A stretch of DNA of 64,000 bases from Geminocystis sp. M7585_C2015_104 (lineage in GTDB: Bacteria; Cyanobacteriota; Cyanobacteriia; Cyanobacteriales; Cyanobacteriaceae). A program made the position numbers and the translations under genes. Positions 9,225-18,166 of this stretch are shown in pieces (position 1 is the stretch's first letter; each line of letters starts with the position of its first letter). The notes beneath the pieces are model-generated. The model did not search any database, was not told the DNA's origin, and saw only the letters and a list, made by a program, of their open reading frames with translations. The stretch lies in the NCBI GenBank assembly GCA_015295805.1, contig DVEF01000060.1, positions 1 through 64,000 of the forward strand. The letters are read 5' to 3'.

Positions 9225-9911
9225 CTAAAAATCCCAATCATCATCATCCTCGTCCATGGGAGGCTCGTCAAGGGGGGGGGAAATAAGACGATATGGGGCA
9301 TCATAAATATCGGGGGAGTCTTTGGCAGACTTGGGGGAATCAGAAGGCTTAACGCGGATTACAGTCTTCTCCCGGGGTGTATAGGAATAGGTTGCTGCTG
9401 GCCTAGGTTTTAGCCACTGCTCCTCATCTTTGTTAATTTCCCCTTCTACCGCCCTCTCCAGGGGTTTTTCTTCATCTTCGTGGTGGGGGGTCATGTCTGT
9501 CTCTCTTTGGCTTTGTCCCACTGAATCTCCCGGTAACTCTTCTGTGTAATTATTGTAGTATGAAAGGGGCACCTCTTCTGGGGCTGTGGTGGCCTTCCGT
9601 TGGTTTTGTGGGGAGGGATATGCCTCCCTGTCAGGCTTGGAGGAGGGTATGTCTTCCATTTCCCGTGGTGGAGGGGGAGAAGGGGGAGAAATAGGACTGG
9701 TTTTGGGAAAAAGGGGGGGACTATAACTAAGAAGGCTAATAAGCCAACTGGAGATAAACCCAGCGGCAAAGGCTGATATTACCCAGAGGGATAGAGGCAG
9801 AGTGGGAAGGTTAAAACCTAAGAAAACAAGGGCTAATGGCGTCAGGTTTTGCACATAGAACAAACCCAAAGCACAAAGCAGTACAATCAGTATTAGCCCT
9901 TGAGCACCCAT
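9225..9911 (-). CDS. LapA-domain (DUF1049) membrane protein with long acidic tail
   Basis: 228 residues. The first about 70 residues contain two transmembrane helices in the LapA/DUF1049 (PF06305) arrangement, LILIVLLCALGLFYVQN and LSLWVISAFAAGFISSW. After this comes about 150 residues of proline-, serine- and acid-rich low-complexity sequence ending in the conserved-looking acidic DEDDDDWDF. In proteobacteria LapA proteins help lipopolysaccharide assembly; in cyanobacteria the role is unknown. It sits 50 bases downstream of dxs and 18 bases upstream of the PPC gene. Confidence 0.75.
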   Translation of the reverse strand: MGAQGLILIVLLCALGLFYVQNLTPLALVFLGFNLPTLPLSLWVISAFAAGFISSWLISLLSYSPPLFPKTSPISPPSPPPPREMEDIPSSKPDREAYPSPQNQRKATTAPEEVPLSYYNNYTEELPGDSVGQSQRETDMTPHHEDEEKPLERAVEGEINKDEEQWLKPRPAATYSYTPREKTVIRVKPSDSPKSAKDSPDIYDAPYRLISPPLDEPPMDEDDDDWDF

Positions 9912-9961
9912 CCCCTGGACTAGATAGAGTATATTCCCATGATAACAAACCCCATGGGCCT

Positions 9962-11878
9962 CTAGACTACATTAACAGTGGGCTTAGGCGCAAACCAAGA
10001 AGAGAGAATTTTCTCGGCAATCTGGGGCGCAGTCAGGCCCAAGTCGGCAAGGGATTCCTCTGGTTTGGCATGTTCCACCAAAACATCTGGTACTCCAAAC
10101 CGTTTTACTTTGACCATGATTTCCGCATCGGCCAAGGCTTCCAATACGGCTGAGCCAAAACCGCCCATTAGACAACCCTCTTCCAGGGTTACCACCCTGC
10201 CGATTTTTTCGGCCAAGGGGAGAATCAACTCGGTGTCTAGGGGTTTGACAAAACGGGCATTGACGACAGTGGAACTAATACCATGTTCTCCCAGAAGCTC
10301 GGCTACTTGTAGGGCAGTATAGACCATGGTACCATAACCCAGCAACAACAAATCATCTCCGTGACGGAGTACTTCTGCCTTGCCTATTTCCAGCGGCTGC
10401 CAACCGTCTTCTGCTAAAGGCACACCTACGCCACTGCCACGGGGGTAACGCATGGCTATGGGACCCTCTGTGTAATTCACCCCAGTTACAATCATCCGCT
10501 GCATTTCCGCCTCATCCTTAGGCGCCATGACGACAATATTGGGGATGCAACGGAGATAGGCAATGTCGTACATGCCTTGGTGGGTTGGGCCATCTGCCCC
10601 CACAATGCCCGCACGGTCCATGCAGAAGAATACAGGCAGCTTCTGAATGCATACATCGTGGATTACCTGGTCATAGGCCCTTTGCAGGAAGGTGGAATAA
10701 ATGGCCACTACCGGGCGCATCCCCTCACAGGCCAATCCCGCGGCCAACGTCACTGCATGTTGTTCAGCAATGCCCACATCTATGTATTGGTTTGGTAGTT
10801 TTTCTTGTAGTTTATCTAAGCCGGTGCCGGTGGCCATGGCGGCGGTGATACCGACAATACGAGGATTGCGGGAGGCAAGGGTGGTGAGGGTGTGGCCAAA
10901 CCCCTTGGAGTAGCTGGGGGGTTGTGGCTTGCTGGGGGGAAGGGGTTTGCCGGTGGTTATGTTGAAGGGATTTTGGGCATGATACCCCACTTTGTCTTTC
11001 TCGGCGGGGGCGTATCCTTTACCCTTGATGGTGGCCACATGGACAAACACTGGCCCCTTTACTCGATGTGCTTTTTCAAAGGTGTCTATCAACTCACTGA
11101 GGTTATGGCCATCCACAGGGCCAAAATAGGTGAAGCCTAACTCTTCAATAACTGCCCCCACCTTGGGCATGGCAAGGCGTTTTAGGGCCTCTTTCAGGTT
11201 TTTCATCTCCACGGATAAATTCTCCCCATCCCCAAACAGAGGCAGGTGTTTAAATTGTTCTTCTAGATTCCCAGCAATGAACTGTATGGGCTCCGACAAA
11301 CGTACTTTGTTTAGGTAACGGGAAATGGCCCCCACGTTGGGAGAAATGGACATCTCGTTGTCATTTAACACCACCATGAGGTTAGTATTAGGCAAATGCC
11401 CCGCATGGTTGATAGCCTCTAGGGCCATACCCCCAGTTAAAGCCCCATCGCCAATAATGGCCACCACCTTGAAGTTTTCTCCCTTCATGTCTCTGGCGAT
11501 GGCCATGCCCAAAGCCGCAGAGATGCTGGTAGAGGCATGTCCAGCACCAAAATGGTCGAATCGGCTCTCGCTACGTCTGAGGTATCCTGCAATTCCATTT
11601 TTTTGTCGGAGGGTGTGGAAATTGTGATAGCGCCCCGTTAACATTTTATGGGCATAAGCTTGGTGCCCCACATCCCAGATGACTTTATCCCGATCTAAAT
11701 CTAGAGTTTTATACAAAGCCAAGGTCAATTCCACCACTCCTAAACCCGGCCCTAGATGTCCGCCAGTGGCTGCCACCGTTTGTATGTGCTTTTCCCTGAT
11801 TTGTTTGGCTAAATCCTCTAACTCCCTTATGGACAATTTGTGTAGCTGATTGGGGTGGGTTATCTCGCTGATGTGCAT
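9962..11878 (-). CDS. dxs: 1-deoxy-D-xylulose-5-phosphate synthase
   Basis: First enzyme of the MEP isoprenoid pathway, condensing pyruvate and glyceraldehyde 3-phosphate with thiamine diphosphate; it feeds carotenoid, phytol and quinone synthesis. At 638 residues it is the normal length. Motifs: [11 protein letters not shown] near residue 41, GHQAYAHK at 71, thiamine-binding GDGALTGG at 143-150, and the catalytic glutamate in [11 protein letters not shown] in the transketolase pyrimidine domain. A purine-rich AGGGGAGATAG ribosome site and a TATTAT -10-like box lie just upstream in the 222-base gap shared with the divergent glycosyltransferase. Confidence 0.97.
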   Translation of the reverse strand: MHISEITHPNQLHKLSIRELEDLAKQIREKHIQTVAATGGHLGPGLGVVELTLALYKTLDLDRDKVIWDVGHQAYAHKMLTGRYHNFHTLRQKNGIAGYLRRSESRFDHFGAGHASTSISAALGMAIARDMKGENFKVVAIIGDGALTGGMALEAINHAGHLPNTNLMVVLNDNEMSISPNVGAISRYLNKVRLSEPIQFIAGNLEEQFKHLPLFGDGENLSVEMKNLKEALKRLAMPKVGAVIEELGFTYFGPVDGHNLSELIDTFEKAHRVKGPVFVHVATIKGKGYAPAEKDKVGYHAQNPFNITTGKPLPPSKPQPPSYSKGFGHTLTTLASRNPRIVGITAAMATGTGLDKLQEKLPNQYIDVGIAEQHAVTLAAGLACEGMRPVVAIYSTFLQRAYDQVIHDVCIQKLPVFFCMDRAGIVGADGPTHQGMYDIAYLRCIPNIVVMAPKDEAEMQRMIVTGVNYTEGPIAMRYPRGSGVGVPLAEDGWQPLEIGKAEVLRHGDDLLLLGYGTMVYTALQVAELLGEHGISSTVVNARFVKPLDTELILPLAEKIGRVVTLEEGCLMGGFGSAVLEALADAEIMVKVKRFGVPDVLVEHAKPEESLADLGLTAPQIAEKILSSWFAPKPTVNVV

Positions 11879-12100
11879 TATTCTATCTCCCCTATAATAT
11901 CCATTGGTTATTTTTTATCTATTCCCGGGGTCTTTTAGACTCCCCTTCTTTATTTTGTCTTAATTTCTCCCTTTCTGCTCCCCTTGTCCAGAAGACCAAC
12001 TTAGATTATTTATTTATGTTAAGACAAAAAGAAATATTCCGTTTGGACTGCCCAAAGATACATTTAAAATAAGTTAACCGTCGTTAGAAACTAAAACCGG

Positions 12101-13264
12101 ATGCATATTGCCTGGTTAGGAAAAAAAACACCCTTTTGTGGCAACGTCACCTATAGCAGAGAAATCACCAACTCCCTGATAGAAAGAGGCCATCAGGTCA
12201 CTTTTCTCCATTTTACTCAGGAGAGTGAAGAGAATGACAATGAGTTTTGTAGCTTTAAGGGCTACAGTCATACTAAGGAAGTGCCCCTGCCATGTATTTA
12301 CAAGTCGCAAATATACACAATACCGGCGCCCAAGTCTAGCAAAATCCTCCATCAATCCCTACAACAGCTAAAACCAGACCTGGTACATGCCTCTCTGACA
12401 CTATCCCCCCTGGACTTTAGCCTACCAGAAATTTGTCAAAAACTCAATATACCCCTAGTGGCAACTTTCCATCCCCCCTTCCATCGTCGTCTACGTAATC
12501 TTACCTCTAGTACTCAATATCTCACCTATCAGCTGTATGCGCCCTTTTTGGCCAAGTATGACAAAACTATTGTCTTTTCAGAGTCACAACGGGATTTATT
12601 GGTAAAACTGGGAGTGCCACCGGAAAGATTGGCTATAATACCTAATGGAGTTGATACCCAAAAGTATAGCCCTGGAAAGTCCCTCTTTAAACAACAATAC
12701 CCCGATCACCTCCTCTTTCTCTATCAAGGTAGAATCGCCGCAGAGAAAAATGTTGAGTCTCTCCTAAAAGCCTGGAAGCAGAAGAATTTGGCCAGTCGTC
12801 AGGCAAAATTATTCCTAGTAGGCGATGGCCCCCTTGCATCCACGCTGAAATTGCTGTACAATGAGGGAGATGGCATTCACTGGCTGGGCGCCATTGCCGA
12901 AGAGGAGAAAAGAATCGACATCCTCCGTGGTGTTGACGTATTCGTTTTGCCTTCCCTGGTGGAGGGTTTGTCTCTGTCCCTTCTGGAGGCTATGGCGTGC
13001 GGTTTGGCCTGTGTTGCCACCGATGCCGGCGCCGACGGGGAAGTACTAGCTGGGGCTGGCATAGTCATTTCCACTCAGGGGGTTGCCAGTCAACTTAAAA
13101 CCATTTTGCCTATTTTCTGCGACCATCCTGAAATGACTCAGATATTGGGGAGAAAGGCACGCAATAGGGTGGTGGAAAAATATACTCTGAGTAATAATGT
13201 TTCGCAACTAGAGAGGTTGTACTCCCAACTGCTTTCATCTCGCCTGCCAGTTATGCCAGGATAG
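12101..13264 (+). CDS. Glycosyltransferase family 4
   Basis: 387 residues with the GT-B fold of retaining GT4 enzymes. The N-terminal acceptor domain begins MHIAWLGKKTPFCGNVTYSR, and the C-terminal donor domain carries IIPNGVDTQKYSP, LYQGRIAAEKNVESLL and the EX7E motif in LPSLVEGLSLSLLEAMACG. Donor and acceptor cannot be told; a role in envelope polysaccharide or glycolipid synthesis is likely. It leads a plus-strand run with rsmB, TerB-like and DUF3038, with small gaps that suggest one transcript. Confidence 0.85.
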   Translation: MHIAWLGKKTPFCGNVTYSREITNSLIERGHQVTFLHFTQESEENDNEFCSFKGYSHTKEVPLPCIYKSQIYTIPAPKSSKILHQSLQQLKPDLVHASLTLSPLDFSLPEICQKLNIPLVATFHPPFHRRLRNLTSSTQYLTYQLYAPFLAKYDKTIVFSESQRDLLVKLGVPPERLAIIPNGVDTQKYSPGKSLFKQQYPDHLLFLYQGRIAAEKNVESLLKAWKQKNLASRQAKLFLVGDGPLASTLKLLYNEGDGIHWLGAIAEEEKRIDILRGVDVFVLPSLVEGLSLSLLEAMACGLACVATDAGADGEVLAGAGIVISTQGVASQLKTILPIFCDHPEMTQILGRKARNRVVEKYTLSNNVSQLERLYSQLLSSRLPVMPG

Positions 13265-13303
13265 GTTTTGTTTTTATGGCCAACACAAGGAGATACAGCC
13301 TTG

Positions 13304-14665
13304 ATGACTAGTAATCCTCGTCAAGTGGCTTTTCTGGCCCTACAGGAGTTTTACCAACACCATGCCTACGGGGATGTGGCGTTGGAAAGGATTTTGCAAA
13401 ATTACCCCACTGAGGCTAAAGACAGACATCTGGCATCTGAACTGGTATATGGTATTTTGAGAAGAAAACGCACCCTAGACAGTCTGATCAATCAACTGGG
13501 AACAAAAAAGGCATCCTCTCAACCTTTGCCCCTGAGAATTATACTGCAAATAGGTTTATATCAGTTACGTTACCTGGAGAAAATACCCCCTTTTGCCGCC
13601 GTCGACACCAGTGTGGAATTGGCTAAGGCAAATGGTTTGGGCAAATTAGCACCAGTGGTCAATGCTATCTTGAGAAACTATATTCGCAAGTCTAGCACAC
13701 AAGAGCCCTTGGTACTGCCCACGGACAGGATAGCCCATCTGGGAGTAAAATATAGTTTCCCAGACTGGATAGTAAGTCTTTTCCAAAAACAATTTGGTGG
13801 CTCACTGACTGAAGAGCTTTTACAATGGTTCAATCAAACCCCTACCATCGATATTAGAGTTAATATCCTTTTGACTACTAGAGAAAAACTACAGGAAACG
13901 CTACAGGAGGAGGGGATAGAAACAGAAACAATCCCATATCTACCCCAAGCCTTAAGAATAAAATCCCCAGCAGGTAATCTGGCAGAGACTTCCCTCTTCA
14001 AAAGTGGTTGGTTTACTATACAAGACGGAAGTGCACAACTGGTAACACATTTTCTCAATCCTCAACCGGGGGAAATAGTTATTGACGCCTGTGCCGCGCC
14101 AGGTGGTAAAACTACTCATATGGCTGAGTTGATGGGGGATAGGGGCAAAATTATAGCTGTGGAATATCACCCCCAACGCCTTGCCAAAATCCAAGAAAAT
14201 GTCCAACGGTTGGGTTTAACTTCTGTGGAAATCCATCAGGGAGATAGTCGCCATCTTAACCAGTGGGAAGGGATGGCTGATAGGGTGTTAATAGATGTAC
14301 CTTGTTCAGGATTGGGTATACTACACAGAAACCCGGACATTCGTTGGCTTCGTAAACCCCAACAAATTCAACATTTGACGGAATTACAAGGGCAATTGTT
14401 GGAAAATTGCAGTAAATGGGTGAAAAAAGGGGGAATTTTAGTGTACTCAACCTGCACCCTCAATCAGGCAGAAAATGAGGCGATAATCCTTCGCTTTTTG
14501 CAGTCTCACCCCCAGTGGCAGTGGGAAACAAAAAATGATGAACTTTGTCAGATTTCTTGGCTACTATCAGAGAAAAAGGGTAGAACCGAGTCTATGGTTA
14601 CTATACTACCCCCTCTTCACCATCTGGATGGCTTCTTTATGGCAAAATTGAGAAAGGGAGATTAG
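13304..14665 (+). CDS. rsmB: 16S rRNA (cytosine-967-C5)-methyltransferase RsmB
   Basis: Methylates C967 of 16S rRNA using S-adenosylmethionine. The N-terminal NusB-like RNA-binding domain (RQVAFLALQEFYQH onward) and the C-terminal Rossmann methyltransferase are both present, with VIDACAAPGGKTTHMAELM, the DVPCSG loop and the catalytic-Cys segment YSTCTL. The frame is open back to 13268, but AAGGAG at 13288-13293 points to the ATG at 13304 (or the adjacent TTG at 13301), giving about 453 residues. It follows the glycosyltransferase by under 40 bases and precedes the TerB-like gene by three. Confidence 0.93.
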   Translation: MTSNPRQVAFLALQEFYQHHAYGDVALERILQNYPTEAKDRHLASELVYGILRRKRTLDSLINQLGTKKASSQPLPLRIILQIGLYQLRYLEKIPPFAAVDTSVELAKANGLGKLAPVVNAILRNYIRKSSTQEPLVLPTDRIAHLGVKYSFPDWIVSLFQKQFGGSLTEELLQWFNQTPTIDIRVNILLTTREKLQETLQEEGIETETIPYLPQALRIKSPAGNLAETSLFKSGWFTIQDGSAQLVTHFLNPQPGEIVIDACAAPGGKTTHMAELMGDRGKIIAVEYHPQRLAKIQENVQRLGLTSVEIHQGDSRHLNQWEGMADRVLIDVPCSGLGILHRNPDIRWLRKPQQIQHLTELQGQLLENCSKWVKKGGILVYSTCTLNQAENEAIILRFLQSHPQWQWETKNDELCQISWLLSEKKGRTESMVTILPPLHHLDGFFMAKLRKGD

Positions 14666-14668
14666 CAC

Positions 14669-15088
14669 ATGAAAAACAATGAAAAGACAAGGCTACTAGT
14701 AAAAATCTTAATAGGTGTTGCCTGGATTGATGGCGTTATCCAACCTCAGGAAAGAGAATACCTGAAAAAAGTGGTGGCAAAACATCAGTTGGGAGATGAT
14801 GGGGAAATCAAATCATTACTCTCGGGAATAAAGGCTATTAACCCCCAACAGTGTTACCAGTGGTTGGATGAGTATCTTGGAGATAATCCCAGCCAGGCGG
14901 ATTTTCAACACCTTCTGGAGTCAATTAGTGCCATAGTTTACAGCGATGACGACATCCACACCCAAGAGGCTAAACTTTTAACCCATCTCCAAGAATGGGA
15001 GACTAATGGTAATAACAACATTCCTTTTCTCCAAAAGGCACTCAATGCCATACGCAAATTATATCGTCAAGCCGTAGAGGGGCAGTAA
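14669..15088 (+). CDS. TerB-like (tellurite-resistance-type) helical protein
   Basis: 139 residues, all-helical, with the TerB-type start LLVKILIGVAWIDGVIQPQEREYLKKVV and a second similar helical half containing ISAIVYSDDDIHTQEAKLL. The acidic D-G/D-D pairs resemble the metal-binding pattern of TerB/DjlA-N domains. Function in cyanobacteria is unknown; tellurite resistance should not be assumed since no other ter gene is present. It starts three bases after rsmB and so is surely cotranscribed with it. Confidence 0.7.
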   Translation: MKNNEKTRLLVKILIGVAWIDGVIQPQEREYLKKVVAKHQLGDDGEIKSLLSGIKAINPQQCYQWLDEYLGDNPSQADFQHLLESISAIVYSDDDIHTQEAKLLTHLQEWETNGNNNIPFLQKALNAIRKLYRQAVEGQ

Positions 15089-15157
15089 AGGCTAGTCATT
15101 TGCCAACTGGCCAGTGTTTCTCTAAAATTATCTTTGAATAATTCAATCTGTATTTTA

Positions 15158-15781
15158 ATGACTGACTCCCACGCCAATCTTGTTACTAGCCAATCCCAAT
15201 TTCCTCCCGCCGCAAACCTCGCACCAATCCCCAATTTTAGTCTACCCCCCGCCAATGGGATGATGCGAGTACAACAACACCTAGATTTACTCCTGTTGGC
15301 ACTGGAGGCTTTACAAATAGGTGGAGGAGAGGAAATGTTGGCAATAGCTAGGGAGTTGGGATTGAATCACATTATCAAAAATCGAATTTCCCTCTGGCGT
15401 CTTCGTTGCAGTAACCCCTGGCGAAAATGTTATACCAGGGAAATCCTCACCCTCCCTCAACTCAAAGCCCTAATTCTCCTTGTTGTCAGATGCGCCCAAA
15501 AATTTGTTGTCCCCCTCCGCCAACTACTTATTTACTCCCAACAGATGGAAGACAAGGGCTTACCCCCCGAAAATCACTTCCGCCTTTGGGATTACTTCTC
15601 CCGCTTTCAATCCTACTTCCTCCGCCGCATGAATCCACTACGCGCCAAGGTCTCTATTTATGCCTCCCATCCTGAGAAATTAAATCAACTAGCCCTCTCC
15701 CTCCTCCAGGAATTGTTATTCTACACCGGCGCCCGGGGCGAGGAAAGACTTTGGATTCGTCTCTTCGACGGCGAGCTCTAG
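15158..15781 (+). CDS. DUF3038 protein, cyanobacteria-specific
   Basis: About 207 residues from the ATG at 15158; an upstream TTG at 15134 is possible but less likely. The core, HLDLLLLALEALQIGGGEEMLAIARELGL followed by RISLWRLRCSNPWRK, matches the DUF3038 family found across cyanobacteria. It is predicted soluble and helical with no catalytic motif visible. It is last in the run starting with the glycosyltransferase, 70 bases after the TerB-like gene. Role unknown. Confidence 0.75.
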   Translation: MTDSHANLVTSQSQFPPAANLAPIPNFSLPPANGMMRVQQHLDLLLLALEALQIGGGEEMLAIARELGLNHIIKNRISLWRLRCSNPWRKCYTREILTLPQLKALILLVVRCAQKFVVPLRQLLIYSQQMEDKGLPPENHFRLWDYFSRFQSYFLRRMNPLRAKVSIYASHPEKLNQLALSLLQELLFYTGARGEERLWIRLFDGEL

Positions 15782-16332
15782 TCCCCCTCTCTTCCCCCTC
15801 TTCCTTCCTTTATTTTTGATATCTATTGTCATTAATATTTGGGACAGCCCCAGTTTCTCGGTAGTCCCTCCGCCTACCTCCTACAACCACCATCCTAACA
15901 CAGCCCCCTCTCTTTTGTCAAGGAAAAATTGGGAAATAGGGATTAGGTTGCAGTGGCAATAAGTCAGTGGGGAAAGAGGAAAAAAAAGGTTATAGAAATG
16001 GGGGAAAGAAGAAGACTGGCTTTTTCCAGCATAAGAAAATATATATAATACAAGGGGAAAAATATAACTAAATATATCCTAAATGTTTGGGAAAGGAAGA
16101 AGCTTGCTATGGTAGGGTGAGGCGGGGTAATGGTTGGGGAGAGGATGGCTGAAAAAAACTGGGATTGGGAGGATGGGGAAAGGCGGGTTACTATTGTTAT
16201 TGTTAAGCCAATAATAATTACCAGCCAATGGGAGAAGGGAATAATTTGTGGATTGAGTTGGTAAAACACTGGGATGGTTTTAATGGTACGTTGGCAGGAG
16301 ATAGGGGCTGAAATGGGGCAATAGTGGTAAGA
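15782..16332. other. 551-base stretch without a supported gene
   Basis: Pyrimidine-rich just after DUF3038 (15782-15820), then markedly purine-rich on the plus strand from about 15960 to 16320. A 101-codon minus-strand frame exists (15964-16269) but it begins with GTG, lacks a ribosome site and has skewed composition, so I do not call it. No hairpin terminator or RNA gene was recognised. Confidence 0.5.
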
Positions 16333-16800
16333 TTAAAAGCTGGGAGTAACCCTAGCAGTAAAGCCGGTGGCTTTGAATTGTTGTAATCTGAGAGGGGTGG
16401 GCTGATTTGATGGTACACTAATACGTATCTCAAAATCACTAACGCCCGGTGGCACTTCTGCTATCGAACCTAGTCTACCACGATTTTGTAGAATGGGCTC
16501 ATTGTTGGCATCATATACTCTCCCAAAAACATCAGCATCATATAGGGTTTTCCCAGAATTGTTATGGGCTTTGCCAGTGATAAGATAACATGTAGCAGGC
16601 ATAGTATTTCCCCCACTGGTAACACTCCCCTCCCCCACCCCCGGTGGACATTCTTTGTAAGATACGTCTGTAATCTTTATAGGTACAGCGGCTATAGCAG
16701 GGGGCATGACAATTATACTAGTCAGTATACTAGTCAGGAGGAGGAAAAGAGAAAGAAAGAAGGAAAAAGGAAAAATTGGTAGGCGAAAAGGCTTCAACAT
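16333..16800 (-). CDS. Secreted conserved hypothetical protein (FxLYD-like)
   Basis: 155 residues. A long hydrophobic signal peptide of about 38 residues ends at AIAA. The mature part contains TCYLITGKAHNNSGKTLYDADVFGRVYDANNEPI and a PPGVSDFEIRI strand, the pattern of small FxLYD-type beta domains in exported proteins. Two cysteines (in KECPPG and ATCYL) could form a disulfide. An AAGGGGA ribosome site precedes the ATG. Function unknown. Confidence 0.65.
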   Translation of the reverse strand: MLKPFRLPIFPFSFFLSLFLLLTSILTSIIVMPPAIAAVPIKITDVSYKECPPGVGEGSVTSGGNTMPATCYLITGKAHNNSGKTLYDADVFGRVYDANNEPILQNRGRLGSIAEVPPGVSDFEIRISVPSNQPTPLRLQQFKATGFTARVTPSF

Positions 16801-16926
16801 ATTAATCCCCTTTAAGAATACTAATAGTCTGGATTCATTGCCAGAGGAGGAAATACTGGGGAAACTGCCATCATTGATATCAATTTCTATGTATCAGTGA
16901 TGGCTAAGGTTATGAGTTGATTATGA

Positions 16927-17313
16927 TTATTTTTTCCCCAGTTGAGATGCCATATTCTTAAAAGGTGCTAAACTAGGGCCTGGACGACGACGAGACAAAG
17001 GTATACTATTGCTGATATACTTGCCGGCAAAGAGGGATTCCTCCTTGTTTTTGTCACTGGGGGTGGAGTAATTCTTAATGGCTTTTACCCACTCTGGTGG
17101 CTCATAACTTACTTCTATATTAGCGGGGACTGGAGTAACTGGAGCAGTGACAACAGTGGCAGAATCTGCCGGCTTCTCACTAGCCGCAGCCGCCGTGTTT
17201 TCCTTCTTTTCAGCGGCGACAGTAGCAACTTTTGTTTCCCCCTCTTCTGGTTTTTTAAATTCTAAAAAGTATTCTTCCTTTTTTTTGCCGAAGCCAAACA
17301 GTTTATTTAACAC
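16927..17313 (-). CDS. Conserved cyanobacterial hypothetical with RRRPGPSL tail
   Basis: 128 residues starting with GTG; GGGAG lies about nine bases upstream. It has a short conserved head (LNKLFGFGKKKEEYF), an alanine- and lysine-rich linker, and a conserved tail with RRRPGPSLAPFKNMASQ. I recall similar head-and-tail arrangements in small cyanobacterial proteins of unknown function. No membrane segment or catalytic motif. It lies 202 bases downstream of tmk on the same strand. Confidence 0.6.
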   Translation of the reverse strand: MLNKLFGFGKKKEEYFLEFKKPEEGETKVATVAAEKKENTAAAASEKPADSATVVTAPVTPVPANIEVSYEPPEWVKAIKNYSTPSDKNKEESLFAGKYISNSIPLSRRRPGPSLAPFKNMASQLGKK

Positions 17314-17385
17314 CTTTTCTTCTCCCTTGTCTATAACTAGGTTTATTCACAAATCCTCTAAAAGTAATTATGACTACACGGATTC

Positions 17386-17402
17386 GAGAGTTTTAATCTC
17401 TC
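17386..17402 (-). other. Small hairpin upstream of the conserved hypothetical gene
   Basis: GAGAG and CTCTC face each other across a seven-base AT-rich loop in the 202-base gap between tmk and the gene starting at 17313. It could be a weak attenuator or 5' UTR structure. There is no U-run, so a terminator is not supported. Confidence 0.3.
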
Positions 17403-17515
17403 CTGTGTTGACGGCCAGAGACGCACTCTCCTTTTCGTATCCGTCTCCAACCATAATCGAATATATCAGATCTTTGCTTCTTTCTCCAATAGGGACATTT
17501 CCTATTGCCATTTCT

Positions 17516-18166
17516 TTACAATACTTTACCAAAAGCAATTGTTTCTAGATAAGAAACTATCTGTTGGTGTATCTCCAGCTTACTCTTGGTGGCATCTACT
17601 CGGAGGTGGGGGTAAGGATAGTTGCTGAGGATTTTCTCAAAGTTTTCCCTAACTAATAGCAGTTTTTTCCTGTTTTCATACACTTCTTTCCTGTGGCGGT
17701 TTTCTATCCTTGCCAAAGCCACATCCACGGGAATATCCAAATAGATGAGAAAATCTGGTGGTGGAAAATTTCTGTTTAAAAGAGAGACAAACTCGTATTG
17801 TTGAGGGTTACTGGCATTGTAGGCAAGGGAGGAAAAATAATAACGAGTAGCGATCACATGAATATTATCTTCTACCATTTTTTTGACACCATCTGTGGTA
17901 TTATAGAGGTGATAGTGCCTATCGGCGGAGAAAAGATAGGCCATTTGTTGTTCAAACAACTCCTCACTGGCAAAGGCTGGTGGGATTGAGAGGAATTCTC
18001 TAATTAGTTTTCCTATTTTACTGTGGGTGGGCTCGGGGCTTATCACTGATTTTTGCTGACAGCGACTGAAGTATTCTTGCAACATTAATGCCTGGGTAGA
18101 ACTGCCCGCACCATCTATCCCCTCAAACACTATAAAATAGCCCCGTTTTTTCTTATTACTAATCAT
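17516..18166 (-). CDS. tmk: Thymidylate kinase
   Basis: Phosphorylates dTMP to dTDP. 216 residues from ATG 18166. Motifs: P-loop FEGIDGAGSSTQ (SS in place of the common KS/KT-type lysine-serine), TRYYFSSLAYN in the DRY-like position, and a DFLIYLDIPVDVALARIENR lid-proximal helix. The start is fixed by a four-base ATGA overlap with the upstream flavoprotein-like gene, which signals translational coupling. The P-loop lacks the usual Lys before Ser/Thr, a real oddity, so either it is a divergent dTMP kinase or the activity is altered. The tmk family call itself is good. Confidence 0.8.
   Translation of the reverse strand: MISNKKKRGYFIVFEGIDGAGSSTQALMLQEYFSRCQQKSVISPEPTHSKIGKLIREFLSIPPAFASEELFEQQMAYLFSADRHYHLYNTTDGVKKMVEDNIHVIATRYYFSSLAYNASNPQQYEFVSLLNRNFPPPDFLIYLDIPVDVALARIENRHRKEVYENRKKLLLVRENFEKILSNYPYPHLRVDATKSKLEIHQQIVSYLETIAFGKVL

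Noticed and set aside
14669-15088. Tellurite-resistance operon
   Set aside because: Only a TerB-like domain is present; none of terC, terD or terZ is near.
15964-16269. 101-codon hydrophobic minus-strand frame
   Set aside because: GTG start with no ribosome site, strong purine/pyrimidine strand bias and no recognised family; it is a product of composition.
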